From positions 10,354,001 through 10,418,000 of the forward strand of contig NC_056046.1 of NCBI RefSeq assembly GCF_004379255.2: DNA of 64,000 nucleotides. Reading direction: 5' to 3'. Position numbers and translations under genes: made by a program. The notes below the pieces were generated by a model. It was not told where the DNA came from, made no database searches, and saw nothing but the letters and a program-made list of their open reading frames with translations. The DNA comes from Salvia splendens (lineage: Eukaryota > Streptophyta > Magnoliopsida > Lamiales > Lamiaceae). Shown piece after piece: positions 45,961 through 57,618 of this stretch (the first letter of the stretch is position 1; every line of letters starts with the position of its first letter).

Positions 45961-46510
45961 ATGGCCGTCGACGAACAAAACCACTCCTCCGGCGGCGGCG
46001 CCTCCTTCCACCGCCGCGTCCCCATCGCCAAAAACTTCCGCTCGTTATCATGAGCGGTGGCGAGGTCGTGGTCCGCCGCGAAGCAGGCGCAGGCGATGGG
46101 GGCGAACCTGGTGGCACCGAGGGGGGCGGAGGTGACGTCGCTCCCCATGCCGATTTACGTCATGAGCAACGTGGTGGTGTTTGTGATGTGGGCGCTGGTG
46201 GTGGCGGTGCCGTGCCAGGACAGGGCAGGTGCGTCGACGCACCTGCCCGTACCGAAGCAGCTGACGTGTGGCGCAGCCGATGAGCAGCCTGGTGGAGAAG
46301 ATCGGGGAGGATTGGAAGAAGAAGGAGAAGAAGGGAGGGGCGGGGTTGCTGGAGGAGATACAGAGGATGGAGAGGGTGGCGCAGTGGCTCGTTGATTTGG
46401 CGGATTCGTTTATGTTCCCATTGGATGGGGATAAGGCGGTGGAGCTGGCGGCGCAGGTGATGGAGCTGGCGGAGATATGGCCAAGATGGAGGAGGGGCTG
46501 TCTCTTCAAT
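45961..46510 (+). pseudogene. ROH1/BYPASS1-like (DUF793) pseudogene fragment
   Basis: Three short frames together resemble the middle of the plant ROH1/BPS1-like family: ARSWSAAKQAQAMGANLVAP and VVFVMWALVVAVPCQDR in one frame, then MSSLVEKIGEDWKKKEKKG and GLLEEIQRMERVAQWLVDLA in another, then AKMEEGLSLQ in a third. An extra T near 46265 explains the first frame change. The N-terminal domain and the C-terminal region expected for the family are absent. Intact relatives are exocyst-interacting or root-to-shoot-signalling proteins of about 350-400 residues. The GC content is strikingly higher than in the surroundings. Confidence 0.72.
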
Positions 46511-47515
46511 TCTCACTTTTTTTCCCTGTTTTTTCATTCTCAATTTCGCCAATTCTCTCTTTTTTTCTCTCTATTTTTCATTCTCAATTCTCTCTTTCAT
46601 CCTGCGCTCACGATTCTAATTTTCTCTCAATTATGCTTCTTTCAGTTGCCATTCAACGATAACTTGGAATGCTTACGCTGATTGTCAGATTTGTTCTCAA
46701 TAATGGATTAGTAATTTTGGGGGTTTGGGTGGTGTTGTAATCGGGAACCGGGATAATAATGAACTATGTTCACAAAATAATAAAATAAATTAAAATTAAC
46801 ATATGTTATGAAGTAATTTTAACATATTATTGAAATATATTAATGATACAATAAATTTTAATGTTAAACATTAACCGGTAGTAATGAACTATATATTCAA
46901 TAAATAATGAACCAAATGAACTTTAGTAATAAAGTAAATATGACATTTTATTGAACAAGCAGTAGTGATGAACTTATTACTTCATTCCATTAGTTTATTA
47001 CTTCATAATGTGTTATGACATAATTATCTTTAAACAGTTGAAGTAAATTCGGTATGTAATGAATGCGAAAAATAACACAACATCAGCTCATCTAATCCAT
47101 CAAAAATAAGATCTAGTGGTCCTAATTTGGTCTCTAGTTCGGTTTTAAGACGGGATTTGTGAATAATTGGACTCTTGTATAATAAGTGTAATTTGATATG
47201 ATAATATTAATATGATTATATTGTATGACCGGCGTAATTAATAATATGTCTTGGTCACGCATTAAGAAATAGTTTTTCGCTGCTCCTATCATATTGGCAA
47301 ATAAAGAAATTACTCCAAGCCCAAGCCTAAGCCCAAAGGTTTTGGATTCAAATCTATCGTGACATGAACTTTAAATTATGTATGAATAAAAAAGAGTTTT
47401 TATTAAGAGATTCAATTGCAATATTTTGTAGCCCAGGCCAGAATTCAAATCATAGACGAAATAGATTCGAACCGTTGACACTGGAACCTAACAAAATAAA
47501 TCAACGGCCGAGATG
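46511..47515. other. AT-rich intergenic DNA
   Basis: A pyrimidine-rich run follows the pseudogene, then AT-rich sequence. No gene, RNA or clear repeat boundary was found. Confidence 0.45.
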
Positions 47516-48234
47516 CACTTAATCCAATTTCAGGGCATGACCAACATCTCTCTCGCAATTTTCTTTCAATTTCAAAACCCCTCTTTGTCTGCATTCCAAT
47601 TTTTGGGAATTCCAATTTATTGTTTCCATCGAGCAGTTTTCCATCTCCCGTCCGCTAGTTGTTGTGTGTATTCCCGATGTCCCTTGTTACATAGTCTCCG
47701 GAAGAATCCCCCCTTTCATCAGGTATTACTTTCGAATTTTGATCGTTTTTTTCTGTGTATTTTTGGATGATCCTAGTTTAACTAGGGCTTTTGATCGCTG
47801 TGATATACTGACCGCGTGTAATGGGGGATATCTGATTTTTATCGGGGACTCATTAGGGTTTAAAGCTCGTCTAATTTTTGGTACGGGAGGTTCTATCGTT
47901 TGATATTTTGTCATTTACAAACGCGAATTCTTGATTTTTCAATTAGTTAGTGTGGACATTAGTCCATTTGAGATTAGATTGTATTTTGTGGGCGATGCTG
48001 AGATTTTGTTTGTAAGCTATGCATGAAGTGTTTTACTCATAGCGGATTATACGTTTAATAAGCTATGCTGAAGTCTGGAATTGTGTGTTGAGATAGTGCC
48101 TAACTAAACCCACGAAACACGTTGTTTGCGTGGGCTACTCATGGATACAGCTCACTTTTTTGCTTTAAATTGATCCAATTCCTATACATTTTTTTTGCTC
48201 TTCCTGTAATTATTTTTTCTATGCTCGCAGTAGG
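47516..48234 (+). other. presumed 5'-UTR exon and intron of the J-domain gene
   Basis: A pyrimidine-rich segment ends cctttcatcag before a gtattac donor at about 47723. An acceptor ctatgctcgcag lies 5 bases before the start codon at 48235. This suggests a non-coding first exon and an intron of about 0.5 kb. There is no coding frame of its own. Confidence 0.45.
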
Positions 48235-50418
48235 ATGAGTAGAATATCCGTAAGTCATTTGCGTCCTAGACCTCGCTCGGTAACAGAAACTTTGAGAAGA
48301 TGCAGGAATGATGACAAAGCTGATAAAGTTATACTGATAGATGTCGATTCTGAAATTAGTGACAATGTTGTTATCCTTGACACTCCTGAATCTTTGCCAA
48401 AAAGAAATAAAGAGTCGGGCATGCTCAAGAAAGATGAGAAGTGGTCATTCAAGAATGTAATAAACATTGATGATGACGACTACGACGATGTACCTAGTAG
48501 TAGCTATCAGTTTGGCCCAAACAATGTTGGTTTCTCTGCTAGCACCTCTTTAAATAGAGAAAATTTTCGTGTCGCTGAGGATTTTGCAGATTTCACAGAT
48601 CCTTCTCATGAAGACTGCCAGAATGTTCAAGACAGTGCTACACCAGTTAAGTTATCAAAATGCAAGCGCACGTATTCTGGGAAAGATTCCACAAGTAACC
48701 GCTATGGTTTGGATACTGATTCAGAGTGCGAGTTATCTGGAAATGAATATCCTGACTGTGAAGTGGTGGAAGATTTTTCCGGTAAGTTTCAAGAGTTGTG
48801 GGAAAGAGCTGTCACCAGGAGAAAGAGAGATATTCGCAATGTTCATTCGGGAATTAGGGGTCATGATAATACAACAAGTTGTACTGACAAGGACCTCCAA
48901 AATGCTGAATCAGAAGTAGCAACCAGGCACCATGATGAGCCCTCAGTTTTTCACACTACTGGGAAATCCAATAGCAGAAACTATGGTTCTCCCCCGGTTA
49001 GAATAGAAACGGATTTTGGTTTCACCCATTTTTCTGATAATGCTGTAAATGATCAAGAATGCCGTGCACATGGGAAATCTAACTCACAAGTGAAATTCTG
49101 TCCTTCATTCCATTACCCGGATTGTGAACCAGGAAGTTCCCGCCGGCACATGGAAAGAAGGAAAGATCCAGCTTCATCTAACTCTTCTTTCCAAGAGGAG
49201 CCAAATGAGAAATTCAATAACCCTACATCTACTGCTGGGAACAAGGTAAATTCTAAAGAGGAGAATGAAGATGGTCAGGTGCACATGAGTATCGTATGCA
49301 GTTTGCCTCCTGAGGATGACAGTTTAATTAGTGAACGTGAAAAGCTCAAGGAAACAGATGAATACAAAAGGGCAATGGAGGAAGAATGGGCTTCCCGACA
49401 GCAAGCACTGCAGATCCAGGTTTACAATCTTCACTTATCTGCTTGGGGCATTTCTAAGAAAAGTATTATATGATGGTTGGATTGTTGTGGAAATTCTAGT
49501 AATGGACTTGAGCATTAGATTCATTGTGTAAATATTTTATGTTTATCATGTGCTTGTATTTTGCTTTTAGGCCGAAGAAGCGCAACGTGAACGTCGATTG
49601 CGGAAGAGAAAAAAAGCTGAAAGCATGCGTATGCTGGAAATGGAAAGAAGACAGAAGCAACGCTTAGAGGAAATGCGAAGTATTAAGCAGAAGGTATGTG
49701 AATTGCATATGTTACTATTACATACTAGTACTTTCTTAAAGTATTTATTGATTGAATTATTCTGTAGAGGATGATTAAGTAATTTTTACTTTTAGGATGA
49801 GGAAAATATGAACTTGAAAGATACAATTCGCGCTGAAGTCCGAAATCAGCTGAAGCAAATTGAAGTTGGGTGCCAAAATATGGCTTCGCTATTGCATTTG
49901 TTGGGAATCATGGTAGGGAGTTGGCCAAATCCATCCCCACAAGAGGTTTGTTGAACTAGCTGCTCAATATTTTACATTGTTATGTACTTATGTTCACATT
50001 ATCTTTACTCTTAACTTTGTCTGCATGCTAACTTTAAATTGGTTTCAAGGTTCCAATACAATCACTCACATTTAGGAATTTTTTGACACCTAACCCATGA
50101 TTTGGCTTTGTAAAATGTACTGTCTGATTTGGTGGGTTGGAGAAAATAGCAAGCAATCCTTTGTCTTGAACAGTTTGTTTAAGTAAATGGTGTGCTAACT
50201 GTTAGTATTCTTTCTTATGCTGTATATGCAAAGGGGAGGCATTTGGAATAGTGACTTGAAATCGATTATATTTTCAGGTACATGCAGCTTACAAAAAAGC
50301 CTTGCTGACCTTTCATCCAGATCGAGCCTCACGATCTGATATCCACAAGCTGGTTGAAGCTGAAGAAAAGTTTAAGTTTATCAATCGCATGAAGGAGAAA
50401 TTCCCTCCTCCTATGTGA
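48235..50418 (+). CDS. J-domain (DnaJ-like) protein with long acidic N-terminus
   Basis: Four coding exons: 48235-49419, 49571-49693, 49796-49945 and 50278-50418. All junctions are phase 0 with GT-AG (1599 nt, 532 residues). The first 380 residues are hydrophilic, Ser/Asp-rich and probably disordered. Residues about 385-440 form a highly charged coiled coil (QRERRLRKRKKAESMRMLEM). The C-terminus is a compact J-domain (VHAAYKKALLTFHPDRAS) with the Hsp70-activating HPD at 499-501, followed by KFKFINRMKEKFPPPM. The layout resembles plant auxilin-like or orphan J-domain proteins; clathrin boxes are not obvious. The N-terminus has three SUMO-interaction-like motifs (KVILIDVDSE, VVILDTPE, VINIDDDD). 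The partner and location are unknown. It appears intact. Confidence 0.85.
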
Positions 50419-51122
50419 CAGTTGATTGAGTTTCAGTCTTGTTAAGATTTTAGTAGTCAATCTAGCTCTTACAAGGTGGAAAAAAATACTATTGATAGTT
50501 GAGATTAATATCATCTTGCATCCTCAGGTGATCTTTTTCCGTATATAGTAATTTTCCCGTAATAATTTTGTGAGCAAGTCAATCAACTATGCCTGGATTA
50601 TTTAGTGGAAAATAGAAGTACTAGTTGTTTTTATTATATTTGCCTTGTATCTCACATCCACACGACATTTATTCATAACGAGTGAAGCAAAGATCTCAAC
50701 TCCAAACTGTCTTCAGTTTCAGGCTCATTGCCAATCCTATAATTAACTCCAATTTTTACCGAGAAAAGATAGATTGGTTTTGAATAAATGTATTTATTTT
50801 CTACATAAAACATAGGTCGGATTTTATTTGGTTGGCGAAAACTACACGGTAAAGGTTCATTTTTTCAAGGAATATTGACGGATAATATCATAAAATTATT
50901 TAAAAATATGTTTTTTTTCTTCAAATTTTAAATTTAACATATAATATCATGAATTTATATGAGTAGTTTAATGTAATTGGATTTTTTTGTTGCTGCAAAA
51001 AATTAAACAACTATTGAGTTTGTAAAGTTGAAAGTTCTTGGAAAAAATAAATTTTTAAAAAACTATTTTTTAGTATTAAATGAATATATGACTAATCTAT
51101 GGGATTGTCAACACACATATTC
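50419..51122. other. intergenic, with a decayed Mutator-like MITE
   Basis: The segment at about 50870-51090 contains gaatattgacggataatatc and related words shared with the 38604-38992 element, but it is degenerate. The rest is AT-rich with no gene. Confidence 0.45.
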
Positions 51123-51168
51123 AAAAGTGAAAAGTGAAAAGTGAAAAGTGAAAAGTGAAAAGTGAAAA
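51123..51168. repeat. 7-bp tandem repeat (AAAAGTG)n
   Basis: Six exact copies of aaaagtg followed by aaaa, ending about 26 bp before the dehydratase start codon. It therefore lies in its leader or core promoter. Such arrays change length easily. Confidence 0.92.
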
Positions 51169-51194
51169 CCATATTTCTCATTTTCGCAACGACA

Positions 51195-53630
51195 ATGGCG
51201 TCCACCACATCCCGATCCCTAATCACCCCCCTCAATTCCTCAATCCAAAACCCTAACTACAAACGCAATCCATTCTCCACCGCCAAGCCTATTACAAGAA
51301 GTCACAGCATTCATATCCAAGCCCGCGGTAGTGGCAGCAATGACGCAATCGAGCTGCAGAAGCTCATGCAAGATTCGCCGTATGAGTTCAGTTCCAGAGA
51401 CGCTCTGCCATCACTTCCTCGTATGCCCACTCTATAGGATATAGTATGATTCTATGAATTTCGATTGATTTAATTCCCTTTCTGTGTTTTTCGAATTGGT
51501 GATTGTTTCAGGGCCTTTGACCTCTGCTCGACTTTCGAATTTGGCGGCGGAAGGGTCTCGTCTCCGCGTCGCCTATCAGGTTTTGCTCCTTATTCTGAAA
51601 TTCTCTGCATGCAGTACATGTAATTCCCCTAAAGTAGGGTTGTGATTGGTGTCTTGTGAGTTGTACCATAATTGATTATCGTCTCTGCTAGGGTAGTGCA
51701 CCTGGTTCTGATTTTGGTTGAATATTTTCCAAGGGCGTTCGAGGTGCATACAGCGAGTCTGCAGCCGAGAAGGCTTATCCGAATTGCGAGGCAGTACCAT
51801 GTGAACAATTTGACACAGCTTTTCAAGTCAGCATCTAATTCCCTATTTGGTGTATTATGTTAATCTGATAATTATTCTCTGATGTAGTTGAAGCATGACT
51901 TCTTTTCTCTGATTATATATTTTCTGATTTTGAAAATATGATGATGAAAATTCTTCACATTTTGGTTGAATGCTGAGATCTAGTGCTTAAACTACAACTG
52001 TACTACTACAGGCAGTAGAGAAGTGGCTGGTTGATAGAGCAGTTTTGCCTATAGAAAACTCGTTGGGAGGCAGTATACACAGGAACTATGATCTTCTGCT
52101 CCGGCATAGGTTGCATATTGTTGGAGAAGTTAAACTTTCAATCCGACACTGCTTACTGGCTAGTCCCGGTGTGAAGATTGAAAATCTTAAAAGAGTTCTT
52201 AGCCACCCGCAGGTATCTGAAGCCCAATGAAACCAGGCCTTTGTTTCTGGAACACGAAACTTACAATTTGTATGACTTGTCACTGCAGGCTCTCGCACAG
52301 TGTGAGAATACGTTAACTAAGTTTGGACTGGTTAGGGAAGCTGTGGATGATACTGCTGGTGCAGCAAAGGTAGTATTTTTTTCTTTTTCTTGTTAAAGTC
52401 TGATAATTATTTAGTTTTACAAATAACGCGTTCTACTTATTGCGTGGCTATCTCTCCCCCTCCCTGCGCGTGCGCATGTTGCTCTCCATGGATTTTATGA
52501 TGTCGGAGCAGTTGCTAGCTTTAGTGCTGCTAAGATCTATGGTCTATTGCTCAGGACATTCAGGTTTGTTTGTGGAGTTCATAGATATTATATTGCCATA
52601 TGAGCTGCATAAATTTTTTACAGATATGGAACACTGTCATTTGTTTACCTTGTCTTCTCAGGATGATGCTGATAATGTCACTCGATTCCTTATGCTGGCT
52701 AGGGAGCCTATCATACCAGGCACTGATAAACCTTTCAAGGTCTGAATTATTTTTTGAGAGGATTGGCTAGAAAACTGATTACTCATAGGAGCACTATAAA
52801 TTTGAGCATCTTTTAAAATAAATTCCCCATCACATTTTTTTCCTTTACCTACCTAGCCATTCATTCATTATATTACTTTTTGCAGACAAGTATAGTCTTC
52901 TCATTAGAGGCAGGTCCAGGGTTTCTTTTTAAGGCACTAGCCGTATTTGCTATGAGGAATATCAATCTAACTAAGGTGAGTTCATCTTTTCCCCCTTGGA
53001 ATATCTTCAATTTTTTCTTGTGTTTGTGTATGCCTCAACTGCAACGTTTCTTTATCTGATACTAGATTGAAAGCCGACCACTGACAAAGCAGGCTTTACA
53101 AACATCAGATGACAATGCCATGTGCTTTCCTAAGTAAGTACAGCAAATATCCATCTTGTCATCATACATACACATAACTGTGTGTCAGTCACGGTTCTAG
53201 GCAGTTTCTTGTTGTGCTGTCTGGCTAATATCTTTAGTTTTTCAGGTTATTTGATGAAAAAACAGATTCTTCAAAGTTCTGCTGCTATTATTTATTTTGT
53301 AATGACTGATATCAGAGTTCAATGTTTTTGATCAGATGGTGTAATTCTTGCATGCAGGTACTTTCCCTGCCTTTTCTATGTTGATTTTGAAGCATCCATG
53401 GCAGATCAAAGAGCTCAAAATGCTCTTGGTCATCTGAAGGTTTGTGCTTCCCCTAATGTTCTGCCTACAAATTAATTCTTTTTCCTTTTTTAGTGCTACA
53501 GCCCAATGTCTTGGTTTCAATTATTTTATTATGCATAATTCATTAACATTACAATGTACAATCTTGGCAGGAGTTTGCAACATTTATGAGGGTTCTTGGC
53601 AGTTACCCTGCAGATATTGGCCTTCCATGA
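51195..53630 (+). CDS. arogenate/prephenate dehydratase, exon 6 probably defective
   Basis: Eleven exons are recognisable: 51195-51420, 51512-51579, 51734-51826, 52012-52212, 52289-52369, about 52475-52563, 52662-52739, 52886-52975, 53066-53133, 53358-53439 and 53571-53630. The N-terminus is Ser/Thr/Arg-rich, like a chloroplast transit peptide. The dehydratase domain shows [39 protein letters not shown] and the catalytic VTRF segment. The ACT regulatory domain shows [20 protein letters not shown] and IESRP. The enzyme makes phenylalanine from arogenate in plastids, with feedback by Phe through the ACT domain. Exon 6 ([20 protein letters not shown]) lacks an AG acceptor and is one base short, so normal splicing would break the frame. 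Skipping exon 6 keeps the frame (about 348 residues) but loses 30 catalytic-domain residues. It may be a young pseudogene. Confidence 0.82.
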
Positions 53631-54049
53631 CTACAAATTTTTTCAAGGTTCCTATATCTGTGAAACTAGTATGCTTTAGATCCTTGGCTATGCTTTTCAA
53701 CTAGTTTACATTTGATTTTGTAGCAAGTAACTTTATGTAGTCTTCATTTCATTTCTTAGATTACTGATAAAACTTTGAAGTAACTATATGAGGGTTCATA
53801 TGGACTAAGTTTTACATAAAAAGCTATAGTTGTTTTATCTGGTGAATCATCTTTTCTGTGACTCAGTGACTGCTTACATGAAAAAAATAACTAGATATAT
53901 AATGAGATAAATCCATTGCAGCTCAACTGGTTTGCTGCTTCATCTTGACAATCTCTTTCATGGAGGAATTTGTAAGAGGGGCCTCTGATTTCTTGTGACT
54001 CCAGTAACATGTCAAAGATGAAGAGGACTCAGACCATAGTTTGTACAGA

Positions 54050-54425
54050 ATGACTGAATGAATTTCTAAGATGGAATGGGATGCAGTGATGGCTAAAAGG
54101 AGAATTATGAGGTAGACCAAACAACTTATGCCCTTCTTGGTGTGATGAAATGATGATAAGCATGGAATGACAATTCCTTTGCATTTCCATTCAATTCTCT
54201 ACTCCATTCCGTCACATAAGCATCACATGACTGATGGAATTGCTAACATGGAAAGGGACACTGTGTGAGCTAAAATGAGAATTATGGAATAAACCGACAA
54301 CTTATGCCCTTCTTGCCTTCTTGGTACGATGGGATGGAATTAAGGTAGGAATGAAATTACAATTCTTTTGCATTTTCATTCTATTATCTACTCCATTCCA
54401 TTACATGAGCATTCTATTTTATTAT
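54050..54425. repeat. imperfect tandem duplication, about 185-bp unit
   Basis: Two diverged copies share caacttatgcccttcttg, tttgcatttccattcaatt-like, and ctactccattcc segments in the same order. They are non-coding. Confidence 0.65.
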
Positions 54426-54815
54426 ACCAAACAAATGAATGAAATGAAAGTAGGAATGGAAGTAGGAATTATCATCCATTTCCTTCTCTATTCCATTATT
54501 GGCCATCTACAACTAATTCCCTTAAACCCTTCATTCCCTTCACTATCCATGAACCCTTCGGCACATTTTTTTTCCATTATTTATTTATCCCACCATACAT
54601 TTATATAATTATTTGTGGATTCCACATTTTTTAATCTTTTTCCATTCTTTTATTTTGTAATTTATTCAGCCCAATTTTATTAAATGCGAAATTCATTATA
54701 GTCCAAAAATTACATTTATTGACATCTAAATATAAAAATTGAAATCCTAGAATTATATTTTATTTAGAGCGATAGAGTAACTAATTTAAATTGTAAATTT
54801 GTAATTACTCCTTGT

Positions 54816-54974
54816 GGCTAAAGTTTACCCAAATTTGTTCGACTACATTGTGTTGGATTATGCCGTTGGTGGTGAAATTGTGAGATGATTATTGACGGCT
54901 AAAGTTTACCCAAATGTGTTCGACTACATTGTGTTGGATTATGCCGTTGGTGAAATTGTGAGATGATTATAGAC
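54816..54974. repeat. 81-bp-period tandem repeat, two copies
   Basis: The copies start ggctaaagtttacccaaat at 54816 and 54897 and share ttcgactacattgtgttgg and gaaattgtgagatgatta. The second lacks a GGT triplet. Confidence 0.88.
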
Positions 54975-55517
54975 GTTGGAGGTATTCGTGAAATTATGGT
55001 AATGCACTTTAGTGTGTGGGTTGGTTGCAGTAGCAGAGCTAGATGACTGGGGGGTTTCTTTGTCGAATCAATTAATCGCGTTTGGTTTTTTTTCAAGATA
55101 GTAACCTATGTGGTAGCGCCGATTGTTGGTTATGAATCATATTACCGGATCTATACCGTTTAAAACGTTGTTAAAATTGAGTGGCTGAGCACGCTTATAT
55201 TATTGTTTGATCTGAGGACACAAAAAAGCATGCCAAATCCAAAGGTGTGGTATTTTAACCGAAAAGTTGTGTTAAAAATCACAAACTTTTGAAATTGTGC
55301 AATTTCCTCGACACGGCCTGGATATAAATATTTTGGCAGACTTTGATCCTATGTGGCTGGTCGTGAAATTAATGTGGCTTTATCTCAACAAATCGCACTT
55401 CATATATGTTGAGTTGTTGACCAACTATTTAATTGGATGAAAAATAAAAAATAAAGCTAACCGCTCCAATTGTCGAAAAGACTAATTTTATAAATATATC
55501 CATGTTTATATGTTATA

Positions 55518-55753
55518 CTCCCTCCGTTCATTCATAGTTGAGGCGAAATTTTTTGGTACGGAGTTTAAGAAAGGGAAGTTGAATGTGTTAAATAAATAGA
55601 TAAAAAAGTAATAGAGAGAAAAAAAGTAGAGAAAATAAGGTAAGAGAGAGTAAAGTAAGAAAGAGAAAAAAATTACTATACATGAAAATGACTCAACTAT
55701 GAGGGAATTTCCTGAAATAAAAAAATGACTCAACTATAAGGAAACGGATGGAG
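55518..55753. repeat. Stowaway MITE
   Basis: Inverted ends ctccctccgttcattcatag and, in reverse, ctccatccgtttccttatag, with TA on both sides. AT-rich interior of about 235 bp. Confidence 0.75.
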
Positions 55754-55971
55754 TAGTACGTTTTAATTGGAAGAGAGAGAGAAATGAATTAGGGAAGAAA
55801 ATGAGAAAGAGAGAAGATTTTTATAATATCATTTTAGGTTATTTTTTGTGTAAGTCCAAAAATGTGAAAATGTATTTTTTGGAGGGCATTTTGGGGCGAA
55901 ATAAGCATGAGATTCCAAAAATGCATAAAAAAGAATATGGACTATTTTTGTGCGAAACTGAAAATTAGGTA

Positions 55972-56358
55972 CTCCCTCTGTCCCAACTAAGTTGAGTTGT
56001 ATCTTTTTGGGATGTCTCAGTCGAGTTATTTCTTTTTTTGACAAAAAATAAAATATACAATCACTCTTACTTTATTCTATCAACTACTTACTCTTTATTT
56101 ATCTTTGTTGGGGATCGGTGGTGCACACCCTAACTCTACATTATTACTGATAATGTCCGCTTTGGGCAAAGTCATCACGGTTTTGCTCTTGGGGTACTCC
56201 CCAAAAGGCCTCATACTAGTAGAGCTGGGGTAGCCTATATATATGCTTGCAACTCCTGTTCAACTCTTGTTTGTCCTTAACTCCTACTTTTCATTATAAA
56301 ATTTTTAATCTTCGTTCCTAATTTAAATCAATTTAATTGAAAATTGGGACGGAGGGAG
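55972..56358. repeat. Stowaway MITE carrying an inserted LTR fragment
   Basis: Inverted ends ctccctctgtcccaactaag and ctccctccgtcccaatttt, flanked by TA (55970-55971 and 56359-56360). It is longer than its relatives because about 165 bp at 56106-56272 is a foreign insertion. Confidence 0.75.
56106..56272 (+). mobile_element. diverged copy of the small solo LTR
   Basis: Starts tgttggggatcggtggtgca and continues collinearly with the reverse strand of 19607-19795 (gtccgctttgggcaaagtca, ggttttgctcttggggtact). It diverges or is truncated after cttgcaactcctg. Confidence 0.65.
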
Positions 56359-56547
56359 TATCATTTTCAGTTCACTTTAATTAAAATGGTAAAGTAACAT
56401 TGTACATTCCACTCATAGTACTTTTACTCATTTATAAAATTATGATACGCTGCTGCCATTGGAAGATAGTGTCACTTGACAACAATGACGGAAGCAGACT
56501 GACGCCATAGAATTTAACAAATTTGAAGTCCGAACATTTCATCTGCC

Positions 56548-56555
56548 TATAAAAG
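56548..56555 (+). promoter_or_regulatory. TATA box of the 86-residue protein gene
   Basis: TATAAAAG 92 bp before the start codon at 56640. The truncated copy at 62341 has TATAAATA at 62275-62282, at a comparable distance. Confidence 0.6.
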
Positions 56556-56639
56556 GGCCTTTCGAGTCATGCTTAGTAACAGACTATCTCATGTGTTGAG
56601 AAGAGATCCACCCTTTTCTCAAATATTCTACTCATAGAC

Positions 56640-56900
56640 ATGGCTTCCAAATATGGCAGTGGAAATAGCTCATCATCGAAGCAGAAGGAGAAGGAGAAGG
56701 AAAGCGGAGAGTCGTCGAGTCTGGTGGCGGTAGGGGCGGCTGCTGTTGGTGTCGCCGCCGTAGCGTGGTGGGGCCTCTCCAGCTTGTTTGGTAGTTCTGA
56801 TGAAAAGATGATGAAGGCTCCAGGAAAAAAATATTCCATTCCGAGGAAGGATTTTGACAGAGATCCTGCTGAGTGGTTCCGTAACAATCGCTCCAAATAA
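56640..56900 (+). CDS. small plant protein with one hydrophobic segment, function unknown
   Basis: Single-exon gene, 86 residues. It has a Ser/Lys/Glu-rich N-terminus (SGNSSSSKQKEKEKESGE), a small-residue hydrophobic stretch (LVAVGAAAVGVAAVAWWGLS, about residues 28-47) that could be one membrane span, and a basic/acidic C-terminus with KYSIPRKDFDRDPAEWFRNN. I recognise the general pattern from unnamed plant proteins but cannot assign a role. A TATA box and a short leader precede the ATG. A truncated relative at 62341 keeps the N-terminus, the hydrophobic stretch and the DFERNPAEW end, which supports real coding status. Confidence 0.75.
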   Translation: MASKYGSGNSSSSKQKEKEKESGESSSLVAVGAAAVGVAAVAWWGLSSLFGSSDEKMMKAPGKKYSIPRKDFDRDPAEWFRNNRSK

Positions 56901-57618
56901 TTAATTATGATGAGTGGTTGGTGTTAAGTTGTTTACTTTCACCTTAATGTTTCTCTGTTGGTTATCATTCTCAGTTCTCAAGTATCCCTACGTTTTTTTT
57001 TTGGGTTTGTTGTTTTGTATCACTACCTATGTGTCCCTCAAGTTTGATGTATTTATATAAATTATAATAGCAGTAGTAACATCTTTTGTCAAAATTATTC
57101 TGCTTCTGACATTTGACGCTGTATATGACTATTGCGCTACTATAATTGATTATAATTTATAATCAAATCTTGCAGATTTAATTTATTTAATGCTTACGTA
57201 GTAGCACTAGTTTTTAGCTAATTGTTGATTCGTCAATACTACGACGCTGTCGGTGCAAAATTATGGTTATAGATCATGAAAATTTGTGATGGCTCTTGTA
57301 CCATGTTATTGAATTTTTTATCTTGAATTTAAATCACTTAAAACTTAAAAGAGCAGTCAAGATCGACACAAAAAAAACTATTGTTAAAATCGTATATTTT
57401 CATACAGAAGCTTACAATCTTTATTGACTTTATGAAATTATTTACCCATAAAAGAAGGCTAGTCAAGATTTACACATTTTATATTATCAGGCATCATTAT
57501 CATTATTACTGACAATAATATTTTTAAAGTGACGAAGATTAGTAAAAATGCTTTTAAAACTAGAAATTAGAATTAGTGGGTTAATAATGACATGACTTTT
57601 GTCGGACTAATAGGATTT
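56901..57618. other. 3' flank and intergenic DNA
   Basis: AT-rich; the first 200 bases probably include the 3' UTR of the small gene. Nothing else was recognised. Confidence 0.4.

Larger units (their letters stand above)
53631..55517. other. intergenic with local duplications
   Basis: No gene recognised. It contains an imperfect tandem duplication (54050-54425) and an 81-bp-period tandem repeat (54816-54974), listed separately. Confidence 0.45.
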
